In this document: in pieces, positions 42,900 through 53,889 of the stretch
Position numbering within the stretch: position 1 is the first letter of the stretch
How the letters are laid out: every line of letters begins with the position of its first letter
Source of the DNA: Bos javanicus
Taxonomy: Eukaryota > Chordata > Mammalia > Artiodactyla > Bovidae
Length of the DNA stretch: 64,000 nucleotides
NCBI RefSeq assembly: GCF_032452875.1
Contig: NC_083877.1
Span: 48,037,724 to 48,101,723 of the forward strand
Direction: 5' to 3'
The notes under the pieces: model-generated
Told to the model about the DNA's origin: nothing
What the model saw: the letters and a program-made list of their open reading frames with translations, nothing else
Database searches by the model: none
Position numbers and translations under genes: made by a program

Positions 42900-44570
42900 T
42901 TTTCACCTTTAACTCTAGTGGGTTTTTTTCAGTCTAGGTTCTTTAATCATCACTTCCCAGTTATCCCCACTGAGATGGAAAACTTAGTTCCCAAACTGAG
43001 CCATTGTGTTGCTCACCTCCCCTCTTTACCCCTCAAACCTAGTCTCTCTTCCATACTGTCTATCTCTTTGCAGGGTACCATCAATCACTTAGCCTCTTGA
43101 CTTAGAAACTTGGGATCTGTCCTCACTTCTGCCTCCCCTGACCCCACATCACTACTCCTGCTGGTGGGTGTCTGTGGTCTCTCTCCGACAAATATGCTTC
43201 TTGCTATTCTCTTCTTCTACTTATTCCTCTGACATTCCATTTCCAGAGTAATCTTTCTACAGTAGAAATACGATTGTGTCTCCCCTCTGCTTGGAACCCT
43301 TGCCTAGTGTCACATTTCCTGTTGGTAAGATCTAAACTCCTTTCCATGGCAAACTGAATTCTTTGTGATTCAACCTTGGCTTGCTTCTCTCATATTTCTC
43401 TTCTACCTTGCACTTGATGGCCCTGCAGTCTCTAAGTTCTTGTGGTCCTTGAAATGGATCATACTGTGAACAATTCCCTTTTCCCACATGCTATTTCCCC
43501 TGACTGGAATGCCCTTCCACCCTTGTTAACTTGGGGAATTATTGTTCACCCTTCAAAGATTGGGCTTAGTAGTCAGCTTATAAGACTCCTCACAGATAGA
43601 GGTATTCATTTCCTCCCTCATGTACTGTTCCTTCGCTGTATCACTTAGAACAAAGTATAACAATTTGTTTGCCTTCCTGAATACTCTTCATGACCACAGG
43701 CTCCTTAAAAAAAGGGAACCCTCTTACACTGTTAGTGGGAATGCAAACTAGTATAGCCACTATGGAGAACAGTGTGAAGATTCCTTAAAAAACTGGAAAT
43801 AGAACTGCCTTATGACCCAGCAATCTCACTACTGGGCATACACACTGAGGAAACCAGAATTGAAAGAGACATGTGTACCCCAATGTTCATTGCAGCACTG
43901 TTTATAATAGCCAGGACATGGAAGCAACCTAGATGACCATCAGCAGATGAATGGATAAGAAAGCTGTGGTACATATACACAATGGAATATTACACAGCCA
44001 TTAAAAAGAATACATTTGAATCAGTTCTAATGAGGTGGATGAAACTGGAGCCTATTATACAGAGTGAAGTAAGCCAGAAAGAAAAACACCAATACAGTAT
44101 ACTAATGCATATATATGGAACTTAGAAAGATGGTAACGACAACCCTGTATGCGAGACAACAAGAGACACAGATGTATAGAACAGTCTTTTGGACTCTGTG
44201 GGAGAGGGAGAGGGTGGGATGATTTGAGAGAATGGCGTTGAAACATGTATATTATCATATGTGAAACAAATCGCCAGTCCAGGTTCAATGCAGGATACAG
44301 GATGCTTGGGGCTGGTGCACTGGGATGACCCAGAGGGATGGTACAGGGAGGGAGGTGGGAGGGGGGTTCAGGATGGGGAACACATGTATACCTGTGGCGG
44401 ATTCATGTTGATGTATGGCAAAACCAATACAATATTGTAAAGTAATTAGCCTCCAATTAAAATAAATTAAAAAAAAAAAAAAAAACAGGACTATGCCTTC
44501 AGCCATCTTTCAAACCACAATGCCCAGCTCGAGGTCTGAGACAGAGTTGATGCTCAGCTAACTTGAATTC
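42900..44570 (+). mobile_element. L2 LINE 3' relic, split by L1
   Basis: 42900-43707 follows the L2 3' region ('ccagagtaatctttctacag', 'ctgactggaatgcccttcca', 'gattgggcttagtagtcagc'), and 44490-44570 supplies the end ('gactatgccttcagccatct', 'gagttgatgctcagctaact'). The L1 tail between them is the later event. Confidence 0.78.
43708..44485 (+). mobile_element. L1 3'-end fragment, sense
   Basis: Last 780 bases of a bovine-type L1: ORF2 end ('gggaaccctcttacactgtt') with point changes, 3' UTR, and a poly-A of 17 at 44469-44485. The ORF2 portion here is broken by stops, so it is older than the L1 at 35.7 kb. No clear target duplication. Confidence 0.95.
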
Positions 44571-45334
44571 TCATGCAAAGTAGCTGAGTGCCAAATTAGC
44601 AAATTATAGGGTTCCTTAGTGATAAAGAGGTGACTCGCTTATTTTGTCCTAAGTTGTCAAATAGTCATGTGTTTTAAAACAGCCAGTCGTCATTCTGCCT
44701 GGAGAGGAACAAAAGCAGATGGGAAACTAAAACTAAAAGAAAGATGCAGTGGGTGCAAGTTCAGATACCTGGGTAAAGAGAAGAGAGGCTTGGGAGTGGG
44801 GGTTTCAGTGTGAATTCCTCAGGAAGTATCTGTAGCTAATACTTTGAATTGATTTCTTCTCAGAGCTGTGAATGTTCTGTGGTATGGCTGATTTGCTCCC
44901 ACTTATTTTTACCTTTCAGCTGGCTTTATCTTTGCATAGATTTTCTTCTCTGATCCCATTTTAATTCCACTTACTCATGGTGTGCAACCCAGGAAAAGGA
45001 ATTGGGAGTCTTTTGGGATTTCATCACTGTTTGATTAAAAAATATATTCTAGTAAAGCCCTTTTTTTAAACGATGGGGCTTAAAAACCCTATGGATAATC
45101 AAATGAGTTGAAGAAATGGTGCCCTCCAGTAAAACATACTTGAATCTGTAAAGTACTTCCCTCAGTTGTCTTAGGAGGAAAGGGGATATTTTCTGAGAAA
45201 CCCACCAGCAGTGTGACATGCTTTGTGTAGGAGGCACCGCCCCTGCAAGCCCCTTCAGGGTCTCCATCTGCACTTCAGTGTTTGAATAATCCATGGTTCC
45301 CAGAACTTACCCACGGTTCCTATTGGAGGTGCCT
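44571..45334. other. Unassigned DNA
   Basis: No repeat or gene recognised; an 81-codon minus frame (45049-45294) has no motif. Confidence 0.45.
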
Positions 45335-45348
45335 CTTCCCTGAAGAAG

Positions 45349-45562
45349 GGCTTCCCTGAAAGTCAGCCGGTGAAGAATCCACTTGCAATGCAGGAGATCT
45401 GGGTTCAGTCCCTGGGTTGCGAAGATCCTCTGGGGAGGGGAATGGTAATCCACTCCAGTGTTCTTGCCTAGAGAATCCCATGGACAGAGGAGCCTGGCAG
45501 GCTACAGTCCATGGAGTCGAAAAGAGTTGGACATGACTGAGTGACTAACATTACTACTACTA
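45349..45562 (+). mobile_element. Bov-tA SINE
   Basis: Sense copy from 'ggcttccctgaaagtcagcc' to 'gactgagtgactaacattac' with a short TAC-repeat tail. Flanks 'cttccctgaagaag' (45335-45348) and 'cttccctgaggag' (45563-45575) are the target duplication with one change. Confidence 0.94.
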
Positions 45563-45575
45563 CTTCCCTGAGGAG

Positions 45576-45915
45576 TTTGCATGATGAGGGAAGCTGAGGT
45601 AAGAGCCAACCCTTTTCAAGTAAAGGCAGTTCATTTCTTCTTTAGGTGAATTCAGCAAGAGCTGACTTGCAGTGAAGGAGCCATGGGGTAGTTAACCCTC
45701 CTCAGACCACTGCACGTTTTTAGACAGTCTTATTGGGCACAATTTCTTTTGCTTTTTCTTCAAAATTTACTAACATTGGAATTTTACTATTAAACATTTG
45801 GCAATCATATTTTAACATTTGATATTTCAGAAAAGGGACATTTAGTTTTCACTGTAGCAGCTAGATTGTTCTAGCAAGTCACTAAAACACATATCTGGGA
45901 TACCGGGTGTTGGGT
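45576..45915. other. Unassigned DNA
   Basis: Nothing recognised; AT-rich in its second half. Confidence 0.45.
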
Positions 45916-46115
45916 GTATGTGCTGTGTCACTTCAGTCATGCCCAACTCTTTGCGACCCCATGGACTGCAGCCTGCCAGGCTCCTCTGTCCATGGGATTA
46001 ACCAGATAAGAATATTAGAGTGAGTTGCTGTGCCCTCCTCCAGGGAATCTTCCTGACCCAGGGAATAGAACCCATGTCTCTTAAGTGTCCTGCATTGCCA
46101 AGCAGATTCTTTTCT
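45916..46115 (-). mobile_element. Bov-tA SINE, antisense, head degraded
   Basis: 'gtgtcacttcagtcatgccc' to 'tcctgcattgccaagcagat'. The final tRNA-derived 'gccaccagggaagcc' is absent. Confidence 0.9.
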
Positions 46116-46234
46116 AGCGCTCACTTTTCATGTGAGAGACTGAAATTAGTAGAGAAGCAAAAGGGTATTGAGGGTATTGTGTCATTTTTTACTAACACTT
46201 TCTTTTCTTCATGTTCTTTTAAAAAAATTCCCTA

Positions 46235-46500
46235 TTTATTTTTATTGAAGGGTAGTTGATTTACAATGTTGTGTTAGTTTCAGGTGTATAGCAAATGAAC
46301 TGAATCGCTTTGCTATACACCTGAAATGAACACAATCCTTTTTACATTCTTTCCCCTTATAGGTTATTACAAAATAGTGAGTAGAGTTCCCTGTGCTCTC
46401 CAGTACCAGTAGATCCTTGTTGGTTACCTATTTTATATATAGTAGTGTGTATATGTTAATTCCAAACTCCTTATTTATCCCTCCCTAGCATGGACACTTT
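46235..46500 (-). mobile_element. L1 3' UTR fragment, antisense, with fold-back
   Basis: 'gtagttgatttacaatgttg', 'tataggttattacaaaatag' and 'tattttatatatagtagtgt' match an artiodactyl/L1M-class 3' UTR in reverse. Its left part carries a perfect inverted repeat (see next entry). Confidence 0.8.
46278..46326. repeat. Perfect 18-bp inverted repeat, 13-base loop
   Basis: 'tttcaggtgtatagcaaa' at 46278-46295 is the exact reverse complement of 46309-46326. The loop reads 'tgaactgaatcgc'. The right arm with part of the loop looks like an inverted copy of the L1 sequence that should follow the left arm, so it is a local fold-back duplication rather than a designed hairpin. Confidence 0.95.
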
Positions 46501-46839
46501 CTTAACCAGATATGAATTAAGCTTCCTCAGGAGGTTTTGCTAGTTTTGTGATTGTTAAAATCCATGTTAGGCAACCTGAATAAGAACAGTGGGCTTGTTA
46601 TGATCTGCAACGTCTATATAAATACCCAGAGCCCTCTTCTATTCAGTTTGCCCTGCCTAGTTCCTTCGCTCTGGAAATTTTAAGCCCCCCTGCCGTGCTT
46701 CCCCTAGTGGAGAAAGCCTATTTCAATATGTGTAGCTGTAGTACTTTATTCAAGGCCAAATGGAGAGTTAGCCAGTGGTCACATGGGAAGAGGCTTGGAC
46801 TCTGTGTCCAGAGACATGGCTGCAGGCGGGCTTACGGTG
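46501..46839. other. Unassigned DNA with TATA-like box
   Basis: No repeat recognised. 46615-46624 reads TATATAAATA with a C-rich stretch about 30 bases downstream. No transcript evidence and no linked open frame; it may be part of an old LTR. Confidence 0.4.
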
Positions 46840-47005
46840 TGCTGATCTCTGCTGTACAGCACAATGACTCCATTTTATACATATATACATTCTTTTTTAA
46901 AAACATTCTTTTCCACTTTTGTGTTTCCCAGAAGATCGGATATAGTTCCCTGTGCTGTATACAGCAGGACCTTGTGGTTTTTATCTGTTCTAAATGTAAT
47001 AGTTG
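46840..47005 (-). mobile_element. L1 3' UTR fragment, antisense
   Basis: 'gatctctgctgtacagcaca', 'atagttccctgtgctgtata' and 'cagcaggaccttgtggtttt' match the same class of L1 3' UTR as at 46235, as a separate copy. Confidence 0.78.
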
Positions 47006-47029
47006 TGATTTTTTTCTTAAGTCAAAAAG

Positions 47030-48220
47030 TTATGATTTACCACAAATGAAATCCATTTTATTAGGTGGACAGTTCCACCAACATTGGCAACATAAATAGT
47101 GATGCAAGCACCGCTACCATCAAGATGTAAAATAGTTCTATCATCCCAGACAGTTCTCTAACCCCTGAGTAGTCAGTTCTCCCATGATCTCTCAGCTTCT
47201 GTTGACCTCTGAACTCTTCCTTATTCTAATAGTTTAGGCACTTCCAGAATACCATATAAGTGGGATCACAGAGCATGTAGACTTTTAAGTCTGGCTTCTT
47301 TAACTTTGCAAAATGGTGAGATTCATCTGTGTTGTTTCGTGTGTCAGCAGTTGGTTCCTTCTTATTGCTGAGTAGTGAGTGCAGAGGATGAGATGATTAG
47401 ATAGCATCACTGACTCAATAGACATGAATTTCCACAAACTCTGGGAGGTAGTGAAGGACAGAGGAGCCTGGCATACTGCAGTCCAGGGAGTCTCAGAGTC
47501 GAGCATGGCTAGTGGCTGAATAACAACAACAACAACAGTGTTTGGTTATGTGGATATTCCACAGTTGATTTATCTCCTCTCCAATTGAGATATTTGAATT
47601 GCTTCTATTTGGGGTGATTATAAAGATGCCATATTTGCACATAGGTTTTTATCTGGGCATAGCTTTTCAAGTGTCTCTTGGGTGACACTTAGGAACAAAA
47701 TTACTGGTCATGTGCTAAGTGTGTGTTTAACTTTATAAAAAAACTGCCATAACTGGTTTCCAGTGTGACTAATACTTCTGCATTTCCACCAGCAGTGTGT
47801 GAGAGTCTCACATAGTCTGCTTCCTTGCTAGCATTTGAAATCATCTTTTTAAAACTTGGACCATCAGAATAGTGTGTGTTGCTAGTTTGTTGTGGTTGTA
47901 ATGTGCATATCCCATGACAAATGATGTTTAACATCTCTTTTTGGCTTCTTTGCCATCCATAACTCATTCTTAGTGAAAAATCCTTTCAGAACTTTTGTCC
48001 GGTTTTTAATTGGGTCATTTGTTTTCATATTATTTCATTTTAGAGCTTCTTTATATACTGTAAACACAAATCCTCTCTCAGATATGTTTATCAGTGTGTT
48101 GCAAATATTTTCTCCTGTGGCTTATATTTTCATTTTCTTAAAAGTGGTTCTGAAACAGCAGACATTTTAAATTTTGATCAAGCCCAATTTATCAGTCTTT
48201 CATTTATGGTTGTTCATGAC
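47030..48220 (-). mobile_element. Old L1M 3' UTR and ORF2 end, antisense, split by BovB
   Basis: In reverse order of L1: 'aaagttatgatttaccacaa', 'cagaataccatataagtggg', 'ctgcatttccaccagcagtg', 'ttgtaatgtgcatatcccat', 'ctcagatatgtttatcagtg' and 'attttgatcaagcccaattt'. The insert at 47384-47538 is removed from this alignment. About 1 kb of L1M remains with many changes. Confidence 0.82.
47384..47538 (+). mobile_element. BovB 3' end fragment, nested in L1M
   Basis: 'gcagaggatgagatgattag' to 'gtggctgaataacaacaaca': the last 150 bases of BovB in sense. The L1M reads on from 'gctgagtagtg' to 'tttggttatgtggatattcc' across it. Confidence 0.92.
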
Positions 48221-48599
48221 TAAATCGAAAATGCATTTGGAAAAAGGTAGTAGAGTAAGGGATTCAGTATTTTTGGAAGAAAAAGAGGAGAAAACAACCG
48301 ATAGCTTTTGGCCTTACCTTGATTCCCACCTTAAACTGCCTTCACTGTTAAAAGTGTATGCGCCTTGTTTCCCCTAATCATTCTTTTTCTCTTCTCTCCT
48401 CTGTGCACATCTTCTGCCACTCCTACTCTCTGCCTTTCCATGACCGGCTGTGATCTGAGACAGGAAGGACCTTGACTGACACTTTCCCTTCCAGATGTTT
48501 AAGCCACACTGAAAATGCAGATTCCTTTCTGATATGCTCCCCAAGTGAGGGAAGTGAGTCTAAATTCCATATACATGTCTAAAGGACTCCGTAGAACTC
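48221..48599. other. Unassigned DNA
   Basis: Nothing recognised; may contain upstream L2 or L1M sequence too degraded to call. Confidence 0.45.
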
Positions 48600-49140
48600 C
48601 ATGCTGTGGGCATTTCTTGATTATTATGTTTCCTGTAAACTCTTCTTCCTGGATTTTAAAAAGCTCCTCAACTACCCCTGCTTATTTATCCAGCCCTGGC
48701 TGCCATGTCTGCATCCTGGTATGAATGTTCACTGTCGCCACATTAGTTGCCTTACCGTCCATGGGCGTAGCATAGTCTATCTTTCACCCTTTACAGAGCT
48801 GTTTCCTTGTGCTTGGAAATGATTTTCCATGCCTGACCTTGTCGGCCTGGAGAATTATGAATCTTCCATTAGGACCTTATGAAACTGTCCTGCCCCATTG
48901 GCCAAATCTTCAGCCAAGTCCTTATTGGTCTTCCTTCATCCTCTCTGACCCCCGCCATTTGCACGCCCTCTGAGAGCACTTTCCATGCAATGGTGTCTGT
49001 GGAGCAATAGTCATTCCCACCTCCTCCAGACCATGACTTCTTGAAGACAGGAGCTTCATCTGACTTACCTTTGCATTTCAAACTTTAGGCAAACTCCCTG
49101 CCATACTGTAGGCACTTAACCTTTATTTGTTCAATGAAAA
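48600..49140 (+). mobile_element. L2 3' relic
   Basis: 'tccttgtgcttggaaatgat', 'gccaagtccttattggtctt', 'cttgaagacaggagcttcat' and the 3' terminus 'gtaggcacttaacctttatt' followed by 'tgttcaatgaa' follow L2 in sense. Confidence 0.7.
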
Positions 49141-49671
49141 ATCCCCCCTTTGCCTTTTCTCTTTCTGTTTCTGTCTCATGAAATGTTTCCTGTCTCATCC
49201 TTATACCAACTCAGATCCCATATGCCCTTCCAGGTCTAGTTTGGAGTTAGTCTTCTCCACGAAACCATCCATTTGCACTCCAGATTATGCTCAGCTTTCA
49301 CCTTAGCTCTTCAGGTGCTCTCAGTATCTTGTCACCAAGTCTGTCTCCTAATCACACAGGGCACTGCCTCTCACTGTTGCTTTCGCTTCATTTGCAGTTG
49401 TCCTGCTTCCACAGCCTAGCTCTAAGTTTTGGAAAGCAGAGGCTTTGCCTTAAGCTTCTTCACGCCCTAAAAATATCTGGTATAATGTTGCCCTTCCTGA
49501 CTCCTGCTTCAGATTTTTTCAGACCTTCAGAATTGACCATTACCTCATCTCTGCTACATTGTATGCAGGTAAAATCCTGTTGTGGGTCCCTCGCACTTCA
49601 CTGAACTAATGATGTACCCATCCATCTTCCCATGACACACTGTGAACTCCTCCAAGGCAGGGACCAGAACA
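49141..49671. other. C/T-rich DNA, probably a further L2 piece
   Basis: 'gttagtcttctccacgaaac' and 'gtgaactcctccaaggcagg' resemble L2 3' UTR phrases in sense, but the order is incomplete and I leave it as probable. Confidence 0.4.
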
Positions 49672-49739
49672 CAGGCTTTAGACTCAGACAACCCAGAGAC
49701 CAAATTCCAGCTCCTCTACTCGCTACTGAATGAAGTTTA
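49672..49739 (+). mobile_element. Possible MIR head
   Basis: 'gactcagacaacccagagac' and 'ccagctcctctactcgctac' fit the MIR head in sense. Confidence 0.4.
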
Positions 49740-50130
49740 ATTAGGAAGGATCAGTCATAACTCTGCAGTCCCAATGCCTCGACATCCTAAGGTTTATTTA
49801 TCTATTATGTTGGTCCCATGTCTGTAGGTCATGGAAGGAGTTCCTGTTCCCCACAGCCCTTCAGGAAATCAGTGTCCTTCTATCCTGTCATAACCCCATC
49901 TTCAAGCATGAATTGTCACCTCCAAATGGAAGAGCAAGTATGGAGGATAATGCACAGGATTTTATTGCCTGGCCTGGAAGTTACAGATATATCATTTTCA
50001 CACACAGCCCATTGGCCAGAACTCAGCCTTATGGCCTGAGTTACCTCCAAGCTAACAGCAAGGGAACCTGGAAAGTGTATTCTTCCTGAGTTCTCAGGAG
50101 AAAATGCAGTAGGTTTATGTTACATGTATA
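49740..50130. other. Ancient repeat-like DNA of uncertain family
   Basis: 'cccattggccagaactcagc' and 'cagcaagggaacctggaaag' occur in a widespread mammalian interspersed repeat whose name I cannot give with certainty. No termini seen. Confidence 0.4.
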
Positions 50131-50312
50131 GCTGACCCTTGAATACAGGTTTGAACTGTGTGGGTCCACTTATAGGTGGATATGTCTCAATAGTAAATAC
50201 TACAGTACTACATGAGCTGTGGTTGGATCCACAGATGTGGAGGAACTTCAGGTAAAAGCTCTGGCTATGAGTTATATGTGGATTAATTCCCATGTTGTTC
50301 AAGGGTTAACTG
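50131..50312. mobile_element. MER2/Tigger2-type relic
   Basis: Ends 'gctgacccttgaatacagg' and 'gttgttcaagggttaactg' are inverted termini of the Tigger2 group, with a TA at each side. Internal 'tactacagtactacatgagc' fits MER2. It lies 83 bases before the longer Tigger2 copy. Confidence 0.85.
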
Positions 50313-50395
50313 TTTAGCGTCTTATCTGTCTCAGAAGTGGAAGGAATTTCTTAAGCTCTCTAAGCCTCCTTTTCCTTACAGGCAAAATGGAATTA
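50313..50395 (+). mobile_element. MIR fragment between two Tigger2-type copies
   Basis: 'atttcttaagctctctaagc' and 'ttccttacaggcaaaatgga' are MIR core and 3' half in sense, stopping exactly at the TA where the next transposon begins. Confidence 0.65.
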
Positions 50396-51983
50396 CGGTT
50401 AACCTTTGAACAACATGGGTTTGAGCTGCCAGTCTACTTTATGCAATTTTTTTCCCAATAAATATATTGGAGAATGTTTTTGAAGATTTTCTATTGATTT
50501 GAAAAAACTCATTGGTGAGCCATATAGCCTAGAAATATTGAAACAAATTAAGGTAAAGTTAGGAATGTCATGAATGCATAAAATATATGTAGATACTGGT
50601 CTATCCTTACATTGGTATAAGGTGAGTGGTATCTAATATAAAATTAATACTCAGTTTTCTTACTGTTTTATAATTTTGCTTTCAAAAATAAATTACCATA
50701 CAGTATGGCTTTCTTTCTCATAATTGAAGAAACTGCACATCAGCCTCTCATCACTGGTAAATGTAACAATGGTTCCAATACTGTGTTATGAATATGACTA
50801 ATACTGTATGCCATAAAAATTTTGTCTGAATCATTTTTTAGTATATAGCCAGGCTACCATGAAACATCCCTATTGATTATTCTAGGCTACCATTGTAGTT
50901 CAGTCGCAATGTTATATCTGACTATTTGCTACGCCATGGACTGCAGCATGCCAGGCTTTCCTCCTTTACTATCTCCCTGAGCTTGCTCAAACTCATGTCC
51001 ATTGAGTTGATGATGCCATACAACCATCTCATCCTCTGTCGCCACCTTCTACTCTTGCCCTCAGTCTTTCCCAGCATCAGGGTCTTTTCCAGTGAGTTGG
51101 CTCTTCACATAAGGTTGCCAAAAAATTGGAGCTTCAGCTTCAGCATTAGTCCTTCCAATGGATATTCTGCATTGATTTCCTTTAGAATTGACTAGTTTGA
51201 TCTCCTTGCTGTCTGAGAGACTCTCAAGATTCTTCTCCAGCATCACAATTCAAAAACATCAGTTCTTTGGCACTCAGCCTCCTTTATTGCTGGGAGAAAT
51301 ATCAACAACCTCAGATATTGCCGATGAGACCATTCTCATAGCAGAAAGTGAAGAGGGACTAAAGAGCTTCTTGATGAGGGCAAAGGGGGAGAGTGAGAAA
51401 GCTGGCTTAAAACTTAGCATTCAAAATGCCATGACTAGAATCATGGCATTCAGTCCCATCACTTCATGGAGCATAGACGGGGGAAAAGTGGAAACGGAGA
51501 CAGACTACCATCAAGCAGTCATATTGCTACTTCTCTGTTGTCAATGCATGAATAGCTGTAAATAAATATGAATTTGTTTTCACATTATCTTTCACTTTTG
51601 ATGTCTAGTGTTAGTAATACATATAACATCTACAGTGTTTTTGTATCATGTAAGTTGATATTGATATAGGTACTGACAGATGATTCATCTTGTAAACAGA
51701 CAGTATAAACTTATGGTATTGATAAATAGAATACAGTACTGTAAATAATATTTTCTCTTCCTTATGATTTTCTTAATAACATTTTCTTTAGTGTACTCTA
51801 AGGATACAGTTATACATATAGCATAAAAATATGTGTTAATTGATTGTTTATGTTTTTGGTAAGGCTTCTGATCAACAGTAGGCTATGAGCAGTTATGTTT
51901 TGAGGGAGACAAAAGTTATACATGGATTTTGGCTGTGCAGGGGATTGGCATCCCTTATCCCTATATTTTTCAAGGGTCAACTG
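50396..51983. mobile_element. Tigger2-type DNA transposon with both ends, split by BovB
   Basis: Left end 'ggttaacctttgaacaacat' and right end 'ttttcaagggtcaactg' are inverted termini, flanked by TA at 50394-50395 and 51984-51985 (mariner/pogo-type TA target). The right half contains 'gtaaggcttctgatcaacag' and 'tatgattttcttaataacat', typical of Tigger2. Without the BovB insert it is about 970 bases, far shorter than an autonomous pogo-type element, and no transposase DDE region is visible. Confidence 0.88.
50896..51510 (-). mobile_element. BovB with 5' inversion, nested in Tigger2
   Basis: 50896-51288 is the BovB 3' end in reverse ('agttcagtcgcaatgttata' to 'cactcagcctcctttatt'). 51289-51510 is an internal RT segment in the opposite, sense direction ('aatatcaacaacctcagata', 'gtgagaaagctggcttaaaa'). 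Flanks 'ggctaccattg' (50885-50895) and 'gactaccatca' (51503-51513) suggest one insertion event. The sense piece has a one-base insertion in the YADD codons (around 51315-51328). Confidence 0.88.
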
Positions 51984-51985
51984 TA

Positions 51986-52402
51986 TGTTAAAATTAGGTT
52001 TTGGTTGTATATAGTAAAATGCCTCATGTTACACTGCTTAAACAAGTACTTTTATGTTTCACACAGACAGAGGATGTTCAGAGTAGGTGGTCCAGTTATG
52101 GTAAAGTAACTCCACAGAATGGTCAGACTCTGAATCCTTACAACTGTCTACTTGACTATGCCTTAAACATAGCTGTCATCCTCATGGTTCAAAATGGAAG
52201 CTAGAACTTCAGCCATCACATGCATGTTCTAAAGATAGAGGAAGGAGGCAAAAAGAGCATGCCCCTTCTCTTTAATAAAACTTCTTAGAAAACTTCTCTC
52301 ACTATTCTGTGTACATTTCATTGATCAAATTTAGTTATATAGCCATATTTACATGTAAGAGTATCTGGGAAATACATGTATTTGACTGGGAAAAAATGTA
52401 TT
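51986..52402. other. Unassigned DNA
   Basis: Nothing recognised. Two overlapping plus frames (67-74 codons) run in from the Tigger2 end and have no motif. Confidence 0.45.
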
Positions 52403-53845
52403 TTGTTGTTGTTCAGTCACTGAGTCATGTCTGACTGTTGGCCACCCCATGAACTATAGCATACCAGGCTTCCCTATCCTTCACTGTCTCCCTGAGTTTG
52501 TTCCAACTCATGTCCATTGAGTCAATGATGCCATCCAACCACCTCATCCTCTGTCGTCCCCTTCTTCACTTGCCCTCAAATCTTTCCCAGAGTCAGGGTC
52601 TTTTCCAATAAGTCGACTCTTCGCATCAGGTGGCCAAACTATTGAAGCTTCAGCCTCAGCACCAGTCCTTCTATTGCATATTCAGGGTTGATTTCCTTTA
52701 GGATTGACTGGTTTGATATCTTTGTTGTCAAAGGGACTCTTAAGAGTCTTCTCTAGCACCACAATTCAAAAGCATCAATTCTTCAGCGCTCAGCCTTCTT
52801 TATGGTCCAACTCTCACATCCGTATATGACTACTGGAAAAACCATAGCTTTGACTATATGGACTTTTGTTGGCAAAGTAATGCCTCTGCTTCTTAATATG
52901 CTATCTAGATTTGTCATAGCTTTTCTTCAAAGGAGCAAGCATCTTTTCATTTCATGGCTGCAGTCACCATCTGCAGTGATTTTGGAGCCCAAGAAAACAA
53001 AGTCTGTCACTGTTACTTTTTTCTCCATTTATTTGCCATGAAGTGATGGGACCAGATGCCATGACCTTAGTTTTTTGAATGTTGAGTTTTAAGCCAGCTT
53101 TTTCACTCTCCTCTTTCACCTTCATCAAGAGGCTCTTTAGTTCTTCTTCACTTTCTGCCATAAGGGTGGTATCACCTGCATATCTGAGGTTATTGATATT
53201 TTTCCCTGCAATCTTGATTCCAGCTTGTGCTTCATTAGGCATTTTGCATGATGTACTCTGCATATAAGTTAATTAAACAGGGTGACAATATACAGCCTTG
53301 ACATACTCCTTTCCCAATTTTGAACCAGTCCATTGTTCCATGTCCAGGTCTAACTGTTGCTTCTTGTCCTGCACACAGGTTTCTCAGGAGGCAGATAAAG
53401 CAGTCTGGTATTCCCATCTTTTTAAAGAATTTTCCACAGTTTGTTGCAATCTAACAGTCAAAGGTTTTAGCATAGTCAGTGAAGCAGAAGTAGATTTTTT
53501 TTTTAATTCCTTTGCTTTCTGTATGATCCATCAGATGTTGGCAATTTGATCTCTGGTTCCTCTGGCTTTTCTACAACCAGCTTGTTCATCTGGAAGTTCT
53601 TGGTTCACGTACTGCTGAAGCCTAGCTTGAAGGATTTTGAGCATAATTTTGCTAGCATGTGAAATGAGTGCAATTGTGTGGTAATTTGAACATCTTTTGG
53701 CATTGCCTTTATTTGGGGTTGGAATGAAAACTGACCTTTTCCAGTCTTTGGCCACTGCTGAGTTTTCCAAATTTGATGACATACTGAGTGCAGCACTTTA
53801 ACTGCATCATCTTTTAGGATTTGAAATAGCTGTAGTTGGAATTTG
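52403..53845 (-). mobile_element. BovB, 1.4 kb 3' part, antisense
   Basis: From the reverse 3' end 'ttgttgttgttcagtcactg' to RT sequence near 53840 ('tttgaaatagctgtagttgg'). It reaches further 5' than the copy at 8.9 kb, covering most of the RT and the whole C-terminal part. Confidence 0.95.
52964..53782 (-). pseudogene. BovB reverse-transcriptase relic, YADD changed to YAGD
   Basis: Three minus-strand open pieces: 53531-53782 (RT fingers, 'SNYHTIALISHASKIMLKIL'-type block), 53235-53417 ('MGIPDCFICLLRNLCAGQ', 'GKGVCQGCILSPCLINLYAE') and 52964-53263 with the active site. The catalytic motif at 53171-53182 reads Tyr-Ala-Gly-Asp: the first aspartate of the metal-binding pair is replaced. Frames differ between pieces. 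Confidence 0.88.
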
Positions 53846-53889
53846 TTTGTATTTCTAAAAGGAAAGTCAGAATAAATATTGAGGTAGGC

